From an uncultured Eubacterium sp. (GTDB lineage Bacteria > Bacillota > Clostridia > Lachnospirales > Lachnospiraceae): a stretch of DNA of 42,854 nucleotides. The notes beneath the pieces were generated by a model, which saw nothing but the letters and a program-made list of their open reading frames with translations, ran no database searches and had not been told where the DNA came from. Position numbers and translations under genes: made by a program. This document shows positions 7,976 through 15,953 of this stretch, piece by piece. The DNA lies in assembly GCA_945920185.1 (NCBI GenBank), contig CAMEJP010000011.1:1-42854 (forward strand), given 5' to 3'. The first letter of the stretch is position 1, and every line of letters starts with the position of its first letter.

Positions 7976-8944
7976 CTACTTAAACTTAGGAAAGTTCTGA
8001 TGTCCTTTATTCTTGTTTTTCATCATGGCAGGCTTTCTCTTGCCGTTTACAGGCTTGTTCACAGTGCGAAGCACATCTCCAAGCTCAGTCTTTGACACAT
8101 AGAAAATATACCTTAAAGATACCATTATTATAAGCATTTCTATGATAAATGCAGCCATATACGGAATATACTCATATCCCGCAAGTCCGTTTACAAATGT
8201 CAGGGCAAAGTTAACCGCGGTAACTATAAATGTCCAGTAAACCGGAAGCTGTTTTTTAGATACTCCATAAAGAAGTATGGTGCTGTATACATTAAACGCT
8301 ATCATTATAACCACAAACAGCCCCTGATACATCCAGCTTTCTTTAGGCGTTGTAAAGAGTGCCTCGTAATTCTTAGCTACAACAAGCATTTCCTCTGCAC
8401 TGTAATCGGCAAATACGCCTATAAGACCTCCGCTTTGGTTTATGGTCATCATAACCGTCATAGTCATAAGCCAGTATATAAGATTTGATCCGGCATTTCC
8501 GAGTGCAAAGCCTGTTGAAAACGTCAGCATGTCTCCCGGCTCGTCATAGCGTGATGCCAAAAGCTTAAGCGAGAAAAATCTGCCAAAAACGCATAAAAAC
8601 GCAGAAAGCAACATTACCATAATAAGCCTTTGTACAGGGTAATCCAGTGAAAACTGAGTCATTCCGGGTATCATAGTAAGAAATGTGGCAAGCATTCCAT
8701 AAATAACATACCCAAAAAACATATAAGATACAAGTCCTAAAATAAATGGCAGAAAACGTCCGCCATTCTTATTCATAAACCTGATTAACAGCAATACTAT
8801 AACCGTTACGGCAGCTATAATACTGAGCGTAACAAATGCTATTGAAGCCTCCGGCACACTCTGCGTAAGGTCAAAAACCTTGCCGGTCTCGTCAGCTACC
8901 CTGCCGTCTACAATCTCCGGCACAAATGTTGTTGCTTTTTCCAT
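7976..8944 (-). CDS. Polytopic membrane protein, possibly YhfC-like
   Basis: About 322 residues with roughly seven hydrophobic segments and a basic C-terminal tail (VNGKRKPAMMKNKNKG). The layout and the FALGNAGSNLIYW segment in the middle recall YhfC/DUF2324, a putative intramembrane peptidase family. The glutamate expected after the Gly-rich stretch in that family is not visible, so activity is doubtful. The ATG at 8944 has GTGAGG six bases upstream; an in-frame TTG at 8962 has no ribosome site. It is directly upstream of the B6 kinase (19-base gap). The TAG stop falls just before the ribosome site of the kinase gene. Confidence 0.55.
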   Translation of the reverse strand: MEKATTFVPEIVDGRVADETGKVFDLTQSVPEASIAFVTLSIIAAVTVIVLLLIRFMNKNGGRFLPFILGLVSYMFFGYVIYGMLATFLTMIPGMTQFSLDYPVQRLIMVMLLSAFLCVFGRFFSLKLLASRYDEPGDMLTFSTGFALGNAGSNLIYWLMTMTVMMTINQSGGLIGVFADYSAEEMLVVAKNYEALFTTPKESWMYQGLFVVIMIAFNVYSTILLYGVSKKQLPVYWTFIVTAVNFALTFVNGLAGYEYIPYMAAFIIEMLIIMVSLRYIFYVSKTELGDVLRTVNKPVNGKRKPAMMKNKNKGHQNFPKFK

Positions 8945-9075
8945 AATTGCCTCACTTTCCAAAACGTTAGCCTAAATTAGTGCCACAAATTTCAGATTTG
9001 CGGCTGAGATGTCCGATGTCTGTGACGCTTCGGCACAAACCCGGTAAGTCATTAAATCATAAACTGTCATAGAGC

Positions 9076-9102
9076 AAAAGAGCTGCCAGATAATGGCAGC
9101 TC
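9076..9102 (-). terminator. Rho-independent terminator of the cold-shock gene
   Basis: A perfect 9-bp stem, GAGCTGCCA/TGGCAGCTC (9080-9088 with 9094-9102), has a 5-nt loop and a TTTT tail on the minus strand. It lies about 90 bases past the csp stop. The rest of the gap 8945-9190 is AT-rich near csp and more GC-rich at 8985-9045, with no gene that I can see. Confidence 0.8.
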
Positions 9103-9190
9103 CCTATAATCTCATTGTTAAAACAATATACTTTTCTTAATAAATAAAATGATATATATTAATAAAAGGCACACTGAAAAACTGCTTGGA

Positions 9191-9388
9191 TTATAATTTT
9201 GTTACGTTAGTAGCCTGTGGGCCCTTTGCTCCGTTAACTACTTCAAACTCTACTTCAGCACCCTCGTCTAATGACTTGAAGCCTTCCATATTGAGTCCTG
9301 AGTAATGTACGAATACATCGTTACCCTGCTCATCTGAGATAAATCCATATCCCTTTTGGTTGTTGAACCATTTAACTGTACCTTTCAT
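9191..9388 (-). CDS. Cold-shock protein, CspA family
   Basis: A 65-residue single CSD domain that binds single-stranded RNA and DNA. It begins [17 protein letters not shown], with RNP1 KGYGFI and RNP2 VFVHYS intact. The start at 9388 has a strong GGAGGT site eight bases upstream; an upstream in-frame codon at 9436 is not supported. Length and sequence are typical of the family. It has its own promoter and terminator, and a leader of about 45 bases. Confidence 0.95.
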   Translation of the reverse strand: MKGTVKWFNNQKGYGFISDEQGNDVFVHYSGLNMEGFKSLDEGAEVEFEVVNGAKGPQATNVTKL

Positions 9389-9440
9389 TTTGATACCTCC
9401 AAAATTTAAATCGCTCGCAATATAATACTGCGACATTTAA

Positions 9441-9469
9441 AGTTTAGCATATAATCTAAAAAATGTCAA
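9441..9469 (-). promoter_or_regulatory. Sigma-A promoter of the cold-shock gene
   Basis: On the minus strand, a consensus TTGACA (9464-9469), a 17-base spacer and TAAACT (9441-9446), about 53 bases before the csp ATG. Confidence 0.8.
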
Positions 9470-9482
9470 AGTATTTTTGGAA

Positions 9483-10385
9483 TTATTCAATTATTTTAAC
9501 CTTGGATAAAATTTCCTTTGTAACTATATTTTTTAGGTCCTGTGTGGTAAACACATATTTTTTGTTGCAGAAATGACAATTAACTTCTTCGTCCTTACCT
9601 TCTTTTATCATTTCCTTAAGTTCATTCTTGCCTATGCTGATAAGTGCCTTTTCCACACGCTCTCTTGAGCAGTTGCAATGATAACCTGTCGGTATGGTTT
9701 CAGTAATCTCCAAACCGAAATCTCCAAGAATATATTCCAGTATCATTTCAGGAGTCTTTTCCTCCTCAAGCATGGCTGTAACCGAGGTAATGCTCTTAAT
9801 CTTTTCCTCCAATTTATCTATTATCTCATCAGATGTATCAGGCATAAGCTGAATAATAAAGCCGCCTGCCTGCCTTACCGTATTGTCCTTGTTCATAAGA
9901 ACGCCAAGTCCCACGCTTGACGGTACCTGCTCGCTCTCCATAAAATAATATGTCAAATCCTCTGCTATCTCGCTGGTTACAAGAATAGTCTGTCCCACAT
10001 AAGGCTCTTTTAAACCTATCTCCTTGATAACACTGAGTACACCGAGGTCAAGTGCCTTGGCAACATCAATCTGTCCCTTCGCATTAGGAGGCAGCATAAC
10101 ATCAGGATTGTTGACATAGCCTTTTACATTGCCCTTTGAGTCGCTTGTTACCACCAATCCGCCTATAGGTCCGTTACACTCTATCTGGAGAGTAAGAACA
10201 TCTTTGTCACCCTTCATCATAACGCCCATCATAGCACCTCCCGTAAGAAGCCTTCCAAGCGCCACCGTCGCAACAGGGCTTGTATTATGAATGTTCTTTG
10301 CTTCCTCCACTATATCCTTTGTCGTAGCCGCAAACGCTCTTATCTGACTGTTTGCAGCCATTGCTCTTACTATATAATCGCTCAT
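9483..10385 (-). CDS. hslO: Redox-regulated chaperone Hsp33
   Basis: A 300-residue cytoplasmic holdase activated by oxidation. The N-terminal domain starts MSDYIVRAMAANSQIRAFAATT, followed by the GRLLTGGAMMGVMMKGD stretch. The C-terminal zinc/redox switch is complete: HCNCS (CxC) and CHFCNKKY (CxxC). The ATG at 10385 has GGAGG five bases upstream; the in-frame TTG 12 bases earlier lies within that site and is rejected. It is probably co-transcribed with the methyltransferase gene upstream (35-base gap). Confidence 0.95.
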   Translation of the reverse strand: MSDYIVRAMAANSQIRAFAATTKDIVEEAKNIHNTSPVATVALGRLLTGGAMMGVMMKGDKDVLTLQIECNGPIGGLVVTSDSKGNVKGYVNNPDVMLPPNAKGQIDVAKALDLGVLSVIKEIGLKEPYVGQTILVTSEIAEDLTYYFMESEQVPSSVGLGVLMNKDNTVRQAGGFIIQLMPDTSDEIIDKLEEKIKSITSVTAMLEEEKTPEMILEYILGDFGLEITETIPTGYHCNCSRERVEKALISIGKNELKEMIKEGKDEEVNCHFCNKKYVFTTQDLKNIVTKEILSKVKIIE

Positions 10386-10420
10386 ATTTTCCTCCAATCT
10401 TATTCAGCGTTCTGTTTTTA

Positions 10421-11158
10421 TTATTTTCTGCATACGAAATAAATTCTGCCGGACCTTTTTGTAGGCGGCTTTTTCGTAAAAGCATTATACACCTTAACAT
10501 CAGAAAAATCCATCATTTTCAGCAAATCCGTTATCTCATTAAGGCTGTATGCCCTCTGATAATGTATTTCCTCATATTTTTCGTACACATTTTCACGCTT
10601 GGTTTTAACGAATATCGTCATATCATATTCATTGATTTTATCTTCCTCATAATAAGTATTTACCCATATATATGAGGCTTCCTCCCTGTTGTCGGCAAAG
10701 GTTCTATCTCCGAGCATTGAGCGGAAAAAATACTCGCTCTTAAGATCAAATATAAATACACCGTCATCATCCAGATATTCTTTCACTGCTGCAAACGTAG
10801 CTTTCAGGTCCTCATAATCTGTCAGGTAGTTTATTGAATCACACACGCTTATTACGGCATTTGCCGTAAACGGAAGTTCAAGTTCGCTCATGTCCATATT
10901 CACATATGTTATATTTCCGATATCCGGCTTGCCTGCGGCTATGGAAAGCATTTCGGTTGAAATGTCTATTCCCGTCATTGTGTAGCCACGTTTTGCAAGT
11001 TCCCGCGTTATATTGCCTGTTCCGCAACCGAGTTCCACAACATTTCCGTCTGAAATGCCTTCTTCCTTAAGAAGCTTCGATATATACCTTGCCCATTTGT
11101 CATAGGGAATGTTATCCATAAACATATCATACACTGCCGCAAAGCCTTGATACATCAT
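10421..11158 (-). CDS. Class I SAM-dependent methyltransferase
   Basis: About 245 residues. Motif I is VVELGCGTGNITRELAKRG, followed by GIDISTEML and a post-motif region VISVCDSINYL. This is the general methyltransferase_25-type fold common in Firmicutes, and the substrate is unknown. Two adjacent ATG codons (11158 and 11155) follow GGAG at a spacing of about six, and the first is used here. It is the first gene of a probable two-gene unit with hslO. Confidence 0.85.
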   Translation of the reverse strand: MMYQGFAAVYDMFMDNIPYDKWARYISKLLKEEGISDGNVVELGCGTGNITRELAKRGYTMTGIDISTEMLSIAAGKPDIGNITYVNMDMSELELPFTANAVISVCDSINYLTDYEDLKATFAAVKEYLDDDGVFIFDLKSEYFFRSMLGDRTFADNREEASYIWVNTYYEEDKINEYDMTIFVKTKRENVYEKYEEIHYQRAYSLNEITDLLKMMDFSDVKVYNAFTKKPPTKRSGRIYFVCRK

Positions 11159-11188
11159 AAAAATCTCCAATCTGAAGTGCTTTTTAAC

Positions 11189-11197
11189 ATTTTAGCA
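11189..11197 (-). promoter_or_regulatory. Extended -10 promoter of the methyltransferase-hslO unit
   Basis: The minus strand reads TGCTAAAAT (extended -10) about 30 bases before the start at 11158. The -35 is poor. Confidence 0.45.
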
Positions 11198-11213
11198 AAT
11201 CCTTCTTGATTAT

Positions 11214-11243
11214 TTGCAGAAAATAACCTATACTAAATATAAT
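11214..11243 (+). promoter_or_regulatory. Sigma-A promoter of the 347-residue membrane protein gene
   Basis: TTGCAG (11214-11219), an 18-base spacer and a perfect TATAAT (11238-11243), 38 bases before the ATG. Confidence 0.65.
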
Positions 11244-11280
11244 TTTACGTTATATTTGATGAGGTGTAAAGCAAAATATT

Positions 11281-12324
11281 ATGAACAATAAACGAATCAG
11301 TTACTATATACGCCTGCAAAATGCCCTGCGGCTCATACTTCCGATTGTTATAGCCGTACTTATCGTAGTGTTTATCAGAAAATTTAATATAATTAACCTT
11401 CTTTTTCCTGTAAATGTCGAGACAAATGACTTAGAGGACAATGATTATGACAGCAGTATTTTTGTAAAACTTGAAATTCCCGAAGTAACATATACAGGCT
11501 TTAATTATTGTGTGCGTGGAAAGGAGAAGGGCGGATATTACTACTATTTTGAAGAAAATGTATGCCATTTTGTGATATTAGAAAAAGAAGCCGGCAGCGT
11601 TCCCTTTCCTGCCAAAAAGACAAATGTTGACGTCACGGGAAAAATCTCAACCAATCCCGAAAATCTGCATTATATCGCAGACATTATGGCAAAACAGCTC
11701 AAATGGAACACTGAAGATTTCGCAAAGATATGCAGTCCGACAATAATCAATGAGGTGCAGTATAATCCTTATTTATCCGTTGCCACCTCTATTATTATAT
11801 TGCTGCTTTTATCCATATGCGCCGCCAATGTACTGCTGCTTATCGTCGGAATCATTTTCCCTTATGTTTCCCTTGCTTCAATGCACAGAGGGAATTATAT
11901 AACTCTAAAAAAAATGCTGAAGAATGCTGAGGGAGAACTGCGTTCAAGCGTTATCTATCATGATAACGGAATGTATATTACGGATAACTACTTTATAAAT
12001 ATCAGTTTCAAATCCGTAGTCCTTGTACCGCTTGACCAGATAGTATGGGCATACTACCACAGTGTGCTTCACAGAAATCTGCTGTTTAAGCACACCATTA
12101 CTTATACTTTAAGACTTGTCACCGACAAGAAATTGATATTCTCCGCGCCTAACAAAAACAAACCTTCCTGCATTGAAGTGCTTGACCTTATATCCACTAT
12201 GTATCCTGAGGTACTTATAGGCTACACGGAGGAAAATCATCTGAACTTTCTGTATCATATCAACAGCTTTATCGACAATATAAAGTGCAAAATTCTAAAA
12301 AGCAATATGGATGATGATATGTAG
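11281..12324 (+). CDS. Two-pass membrane protein of unknown function
   Basis: A 347-residue protein that I cannot assign to a named family. A short basic N-terminus is followed by TM1 (about 14-36, ALRLILPIVIAVLIVVF). An external-looking domain of about 125 residues contains a Tyr-rich stretch, KEKGGYYYYFEE. TM2 spans about 165-190 (SIIILLLLSICAANVLLLIVG). The C-terminal domain of about 150 residues reads like a small beta-rich PH-like module (MYITDNYFINISFKSVVLVPLDQIVWAYYH). Ribosome site GAGGTG. The gene stands alone on the plus strand between a promoter and a bidirectional terminator. It ends in TAG directly before that terminator, which shows TAG acting as a normal stop. Confidence 0.7.
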   Translation: MNNKRISYYIRLQNALRLILPIVIAVLIVVFIRKFNIINLLFPVNVETNDLEDNDYDSSIFVKLEIPEVTYTGFNYCVRGKEKGGYYYYFEENVCHFVILEKEAGSVPFPAKKTNVDVTGKISTNPENLHYIADIMAKQLKWNTEDFAKICSPTIINEVQYNPYLSVATSIIILLLLSICAANVLLLIVGIIFPYVSLASMHRGNYITLKKMLKNAEGELRSSVIYHDNGMYITDNYFINISFKSVVLVPLDQIVWAYYHSVLHRNLLFKHTITYTLRLVTDKKLIFSAPNKNKPSCIEVLDLISTMYPEVLIGYTEENHLNFLYHINSFIDNIKCKILKSNMDDDM

Positions 12325-12345
12325 AAATATTTCCATAAAAATCAA

Positions 12346-12381
12346 ACCCGACAGATAACGGATTCAAGCCTTCTGTCGGGT
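12346..12381 (+). terminator. Bidirectional terminator between convergent genes
   Basis: A perfect 10-bp stem (12346-12355 with 12372-12381) with a 16-nt loop and T-rich tails on both strands. It serves both the gene ending at 12324 and the gene ending at 12404. Confidence 0.85.
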
Positions 12382-12403
12382 ATTTTATTCGCAGATATTA
12401 AAT

Positions 12404-12913
12404 TTAAAGATTTGCTCCGCAGCACTTCTTATACTTCTTTCCGCTGCCGCATGGACATGGGTCGTTACGTCCTATCTTCTTTTCGCCTCTTACATATGTT
12501 GTGGAAAGCTTCTGCTCCTTATAAAGTCTTTCTCTTGTATCCTGATCAAGAACCGCATCCCACTGAGGAAGTTTATAAAGCCACTCAGCCTTAGCCTCAA
12601 CCATATTGTAGTAAAGCTTTTCAGGGTCAAAATCCAGCGACACTTCTGTATTCTCATCCATAGTTTCAATAGGATTAGGAGTCTTAAGGCTCTCATTGAT
12701 TCCATCGAGGAAGCCCGCCATAATCATAAGCTCTACATCAAACTTCTTTGCAAGCTCGCCTACCGTGCCTGATACAGGATTCTTGTAATCTTCCAAAAGC
12801 TTTTCGTATATTCCCTGTTCAAGGTTAAAATACTTGGTCCAGAAAAGCTGTGCCTCCTGCTTATCCATTTCCCTTTCGTAGGCTTCTGTTCTCCATTGTT
12901 CTAATATTGACAT
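12404..12913 (-). CDS. SEC-C metal-binding domain protein
   Basis: About 169 residues. The C-terminal 22 residues hold the SEC-C zinc module, [18 protein letters not shown], as found at the end of SecA. Here it is attached to a helical, acidic N-terminal part of about 145 residues ([23 protein letters not shown]) with no SecA motor. Stand-alone proteins like this are widespread in Clostridia and their role is unknown. The ATG at 12913 has AAAGGAAG seven bases upstream; the in-frame TTG at 12931 lacks a site. Confidence 0.85.
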   Translation of the reverse strand: MSILEQWRTEAYEREMDKQEAQLFWTKYFNLEQGIYEKLLEDYKNPVSGTVGELAKKFDVELMIMAGFLDGINESLKTPNPIETMDENTEVSLDFDPEKLYYNMVEAKAEWLYKLPQWDAVLDQDTRERLYKEQKLSTTYVRGEKKIGRNDPCPCGSGKKYKKCCGANL

Positions 12914-12967
12914 GTGTTTTCTTCCTTTCAAATAATCTTTCGCAAAATATTTGTCATACTAACTAAT

Positions 12968-12996
12968 AGTATAATTCAATCTTACCATAAATGCAA
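12968..12996 (-). promoter_or_regulatory. Sigma-A promoter of the SEC-C gene
   Basis: On the minus strand, TTGCAT (12991-12996), a 17-base spacer and TATACT (12968-12973), 55 bases before the ATG. Confidence 0.75.
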
Positions 12997-13004
12997 TGAA
13001 ATTG

Positions 13005-13033
13005 TTGCAACTTAACACTTTTTTATATATAAT
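13005..13033 (+). promoter_or_regulatory. Sigma-A promoter of the 63-residue membrane peptide gene
   Basis: TTGCAA (13005-13010), a 17-base spacer and a perfect TATAAT (13028-13033). Its -35 is only nine bases from the divergent SEC-C promoter's -35. The leader to the ATG at 13107 is about 67 bases. Confidence 0.75.
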
Positions 13034-13106
13034 GTTCTTAGTGTTAATTATCCGTATTGTGTATTCATATTCGTTTTATACACAAGCGCAGTAATGTGAG
13101 GTAACT

Positions 13107-13298
13107 ATGAAAAAAGTCAAAAGAATCCTTGCCCTTATAGCAGTGGTCATACTGGTTGCTCTTTATATAACCACCATTGTTCTTTCTTTCTTCAAAAGTG
13201 AAACTGCCCATATATGGTTTATGGCAAGTCTTTATACAACCATTGCACTGCCGGTTATCATTTACGAATTTATCAAAAATATCAACGACAAAAAATAA
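13107..13298 (+). CDS. Small two-pass membrane protein
   Basis: A 63-residue protein with two hydrophobic segments (about 8-28, ILALIAVVILVALYITTIVL, and 35-54) and basic ends. A GTGAGG ribosome site lies seven bases before the ATG, and a strong promoter lies upstream. It belongs to no family that I can name. A real gene is likely because of the promoter, ribosome site and clean two-helix design. Confidence 0.7.
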   Translation: MKKVKRILALIAVVILVALYITTIVLSFFKSETAHIWFMASLYTTIALPVIIYEFIKNINDKK

Positions 13299-13342
13299 GC
13301 TCCTGACGGTTATATGACAATATGTTTTTTCTGCCGGAGCTT
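13297..13342 (-). terminator. Probable terminator between the membrane peptide and lipid kinase genes
   Basis: A 7-bp stem, AAGCTCC/GGAGCTT (13297-13303 with 13336-13342), with a long loop. On the minus strand it runs into TTATTTTTT. It lies between two convergent stop codons. Confidence 0.45.
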
Positions 13343-13347
13343 GTATC

Positions 13348-14250
13348 TTATTTTACATCCTTTTCAAGTATCAGGTCAACTGCATTCTTTTGTACGGATA
13401 TATTGACTTCACGCAGATTTCCGCCAAACTCTCCGTCAAGCACCCACGGAATCTGCTGTTCTTTGGCAATTACCCGCACGCTGCTTACATGGTCAAAATA
13501 TACTGTTTCTCCCTTGTAATCGTTCATAAGCAGTCCCGAAATAATATTGTTAAGCTGTATAGGATTTTGCGGCTGCCTTATAAAGGTTATCTCAAAAAGC
13601 CCGTCATTCATACTGACATCTTTTCCTGTTATTCCTTTTACGCCTCCCACGGATTTGGAATTAGTAATCATACCGTAGATAAAATCTCCTTCGATTGTCT
13701 CCTTCTCCGTTTCAATCCGGAGGCTCATCGGTTTTATCATGGTAAGCTCTTTAATACCCTCAATGATATATGCCTGATGACCCAGTATATTTTTCATGTC
13801 CTGAGGCGTTTCGTACGATACCTTTGTAAATGCGCCTATTGCTGCCACATAAGTAAAATACCTGTCATTGAATTTTCCTATATCTACCTTGTCAGGATGT
13901 CCGTTGACGATATGCCTTGCCGCATGCTTCATCTTCTTCGGTATTCCGAGACTTTTTGCAAAATCATTAGTACTGCCGCTCGGTATATAACCTATAGGAG
14001 GCTTGCTGCCCGTGTATGACATCACACCGGACACGGTTTCATTGAGCGTACCGTCCCCGCCGCTGCATACTATCATATCAAATTTTCCTTCATTTTCAGC
14101 TATATATTGAAACGCGTCCAGTCTGTCCTTTGTAGGATGTATGACGATTTCCATATCAAGTGCATTAAATTCCTGTAATATATCATAGAGATGATTTTTT
14201 ATTAATCCTTTTCCCGAGAAGGGATTATATACAAAAAGCATTCTACTCAT
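13348..14250 (-). CDS. Diacylglycerol kinase family lipid kinase (DagK/YegS type)
   Basis: A 300-residue soluble lipid kinase. It has NPFSGKG near the N-terminus, the nucleotide-binding SGGDGTLNE (about 63-71) and YIPSGSTNDFAKSLGIP. These are the three marks of the DAGK_cat fold. A C-terminal beta domain follows (DGLFEITFI). Substrates in this family include diacylglycerol and related lipids; the exact one is not readable. It starts eight bases after the nuclease gene, so the two are likely co-transcribed. Confidence 0.9.
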   Translation of the reverse strand: MSRMLFVYNPFSGKGLIKNHLYDILQEFNALDMEIVIHPTKDRLDAFQYIAENEGKFDMIVCSGGDGTLNETVSGVMSYTGSKPPIGYIPSGSTNDFAKSLGIPKKMKHAARHIVNGHPDKVDIGKFNDRYFTYVAAIGAFTKVSYETPQDMKNILGHQAYIIEGIKELTMIKPMSLRIETEKETIEGDFIYGMITNSKSVGGVKGITGKDVSMNDGLFEITFIRQPQNPIQLNNIISGLLMNDYKGETVYFDHVSSVRVIAKEQQIPWVLDGEFGGNLREVNISVQKNAVDLILEKDVK

Positions 14251-14258
14251 AAATTCAC

Positions 14259-15860
14259 CTACCTATCCCATTTATCGCACAGAGAATTTATCTGGTCTGT
14301 AAATTTGGCCAAGTCTTTGTTGGCACCACCCTCGTTGTGGCTTATTACGCTCATAAGCCTCTTACCTGCTGCAACAAGTCTTTCAAATACGCTGTTAGCA
14401 CGTTTTGTAGGAGTTTCCCTCCTTGTCTTCTTTTCCCTGTTGCCTTCGGCAATCATCTCACCGCTTACCAGATCATATATGCTGCCCGTATACGGTGCTA
14501 CGGCATCATAACCGTACTCATTTTGTATGCAGCTTACAAATTCGTCGCATACAGAATCTTCTCCGTGAACCACAAACACCTTCTTAGGTTTGTTTTCAAA
14601 AGCATTCAGCCAGCTTATAAGACCATCTTTGTCCGCATGTCCGCTTACTCCGTCGAGAGTAGCTATCTCTGCCCTGACATTAATGCTTTCAGCAAAGAGT
14701 TTAACCTCTTTTGCGCCCTCGACAAGTGCCCTTCCCAACGTATTGTGTGCCTGATATCCGACAAAAAGTATTGTACACTCAGGACGCCATAAATTATGCT
14801 TAAGATGATGTCTTATTCTTCCCGCTTCACACATACCGGATGCAGAAATGATTACCTTAGGATTTGTCTCAAAATTGATATTTTTGGAATCATTGCTTGT
14901 AATGGAGAGCTTCAGTCCAGGAAATGCAAGGGGATTAATGCCCTGTCTTATCATGGATAAAGCTTCCTCGTCAAAACAGTTATCAATATTCTGGTTAAAT
15001 ATATTTGTAGCTTCCACAGCCAGTGGGCTATCAACAACCACCTCAAAGCCCTCATACTCAGGCAGCATATTTTTTCTCTTTATCTTTTGGATGTAATAAA
15101 GCATCTCCTGCGTTCTTCCAACAGCAAAGGCGGGTATTACAAGATTGCCGCCTCTTGCAAATGTACGCCTTATTATTGCCGCCAGTGCTTCTTCGTAATT
15201 AGGGACTTTGTTATGCGTTCTGTTTCCGTATGTAGATTCCATAACCACATAGTCAGCTTCCTTAAGATACTGAGGGTCCTTTACTATCGGTCTGTTCTTA
15301 TTGCCTATATCTCCGGAAAATACTATCTTTACCTCATTTTCACCCTCTTTTGCCCACACCTCTATACTTGCAGAGCCAAGCAGATGACCTACATCCACAA
15401 ACCTTACTTTTATACTGTCACACAGAGAAATGATGGTGTCATAATCACAAGGTACAAAATTTTTCAGCACACCCTCTACGGCAGCCATGTCGTAGAGCGG
15501 AACAAATTCCTTAAAACCTGAACGTTTCGCCTTTCTGTTTCTCCATTCTGCTTCAAATTCCTGTATATGAGCACTGTCTTTAAGCATTATATTGCACAGA
15601 TCAACGGTTGCTTTTGTCGTGTACACCTGTCCCCTAAAGCCTCTGGCATACATAAGAGGAATAAGTCCCGAATGGTCAATATGGGCATGCGTCAAAAGAA
15701 TATAATCTATGTCTGCGGGATTTACAGGTATCTCCTGATTTTCATACACATCAGTTCCCTGTTCCATACCGCAGTCCACTAATATATTATATCCGTCAAT
15801 ACTCATATAATGACAGCTTCCTGTTACCTCGTGGTCAGCACCTAAAAATCCAATTTTCAT
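14259..15860 (-). CDS. MBL-fold / beta-CASP ribonuclease-like protein
   Basis: About 533 residues. The metallo-beta-lactamase core has HAHIDHSG (H58, H60, D62, H63), GHLLGSA and GDIGNK. The beta-CASP insert has ESTYGNR, IPAFAVGRTQEML and SASGMCEAGRIRHHLK. The RNA-metabolism motif VSGHADKDGLISWL and then VHGE close the fold. This is the CPSF73/YSH1-like bacterial group rather than RNase J. Substrate unproven. The ATG at 15860 has GGAGG five bases upstream; the 11 residues before it are not supported. It follows the transglutaminase gene by 93 bases without a clear terminator. Confidence 0.9.
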   Translation of the reverse strand: MKIGFLGADHEVTGSCHYMSIDGYNILVDCGMEQGTDVYENQEIPVNPADIDYILLTHAHIDHSGLIPLMYARGFRGQVYTTKATVDLCNIMLKDSAHIQEFEAEWRNRKAKRSGFKEFVPLYDMAAVEGVLKNFVPCDYDTIISLCDSIKVRFVDVGHLLGSASIEVWAKEGENEVKIVFSGDIGNKNRPIVKDPQYLKEADYVVMESTYGNRTHNKVPNYEEALAAIIRRTFARGGNLVIPAFAVGRTQEMLYYIQKIKRKNMLPEYEGFEVVVDSPLAVEATNIFNQNIDNCFDEEALSMIRQGINPLAFPGLKLSITSNDSKNINFETNPKVIISASGMCEAGRIRHHLKHNLWRPECTILFVGYQAHNTLGRALVEGAKEVKLFAESINVRAEIATLDGVSGHADKDGLISWLNAFENKPKKVFVVHGEDSVCDEFVSCIQNEYGYDAVAPYTGSIYDLVSGEMIAEGNREKKTRRETPTKRANSVFERLVAAGKRLMSVISHNEGGANKDLAKFTDQINSLCDKWDR

Positions 15861-15953
15861 ATTTTCCTCCATTTCTGCAGCTGACACAGGCAATAGCCCT
15901 CTGAAGTTTTTAATGATAACTTCCGGCGCATTTCATCCTGTTCGCCACAATTC

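Noticed and set aside
8985..9045. GC-richer stretch with small inverted repeats, considered as a small RNA
   Set aside because: No promoter, stable long stem or known RNA motif could be recognised; the only convincing hairpin nearby is the csp terminator.
13390..14019. Long plus-strand open frame of about 209 codons inside the lipid kinase gene
   Set aside because: It is antisense to a gene with clear GGDGT motifs, and its composition (Cys, Tyr, His, Ile rich) is typical of a shadow frame.
15861..15953. Small stems (GGCG/CGCC and GAAGTT/AACTTC) between the transglutaminase and nuclease genes as a terminator
   Set aside because: Stems are short and no T tract follows on the minus strand.
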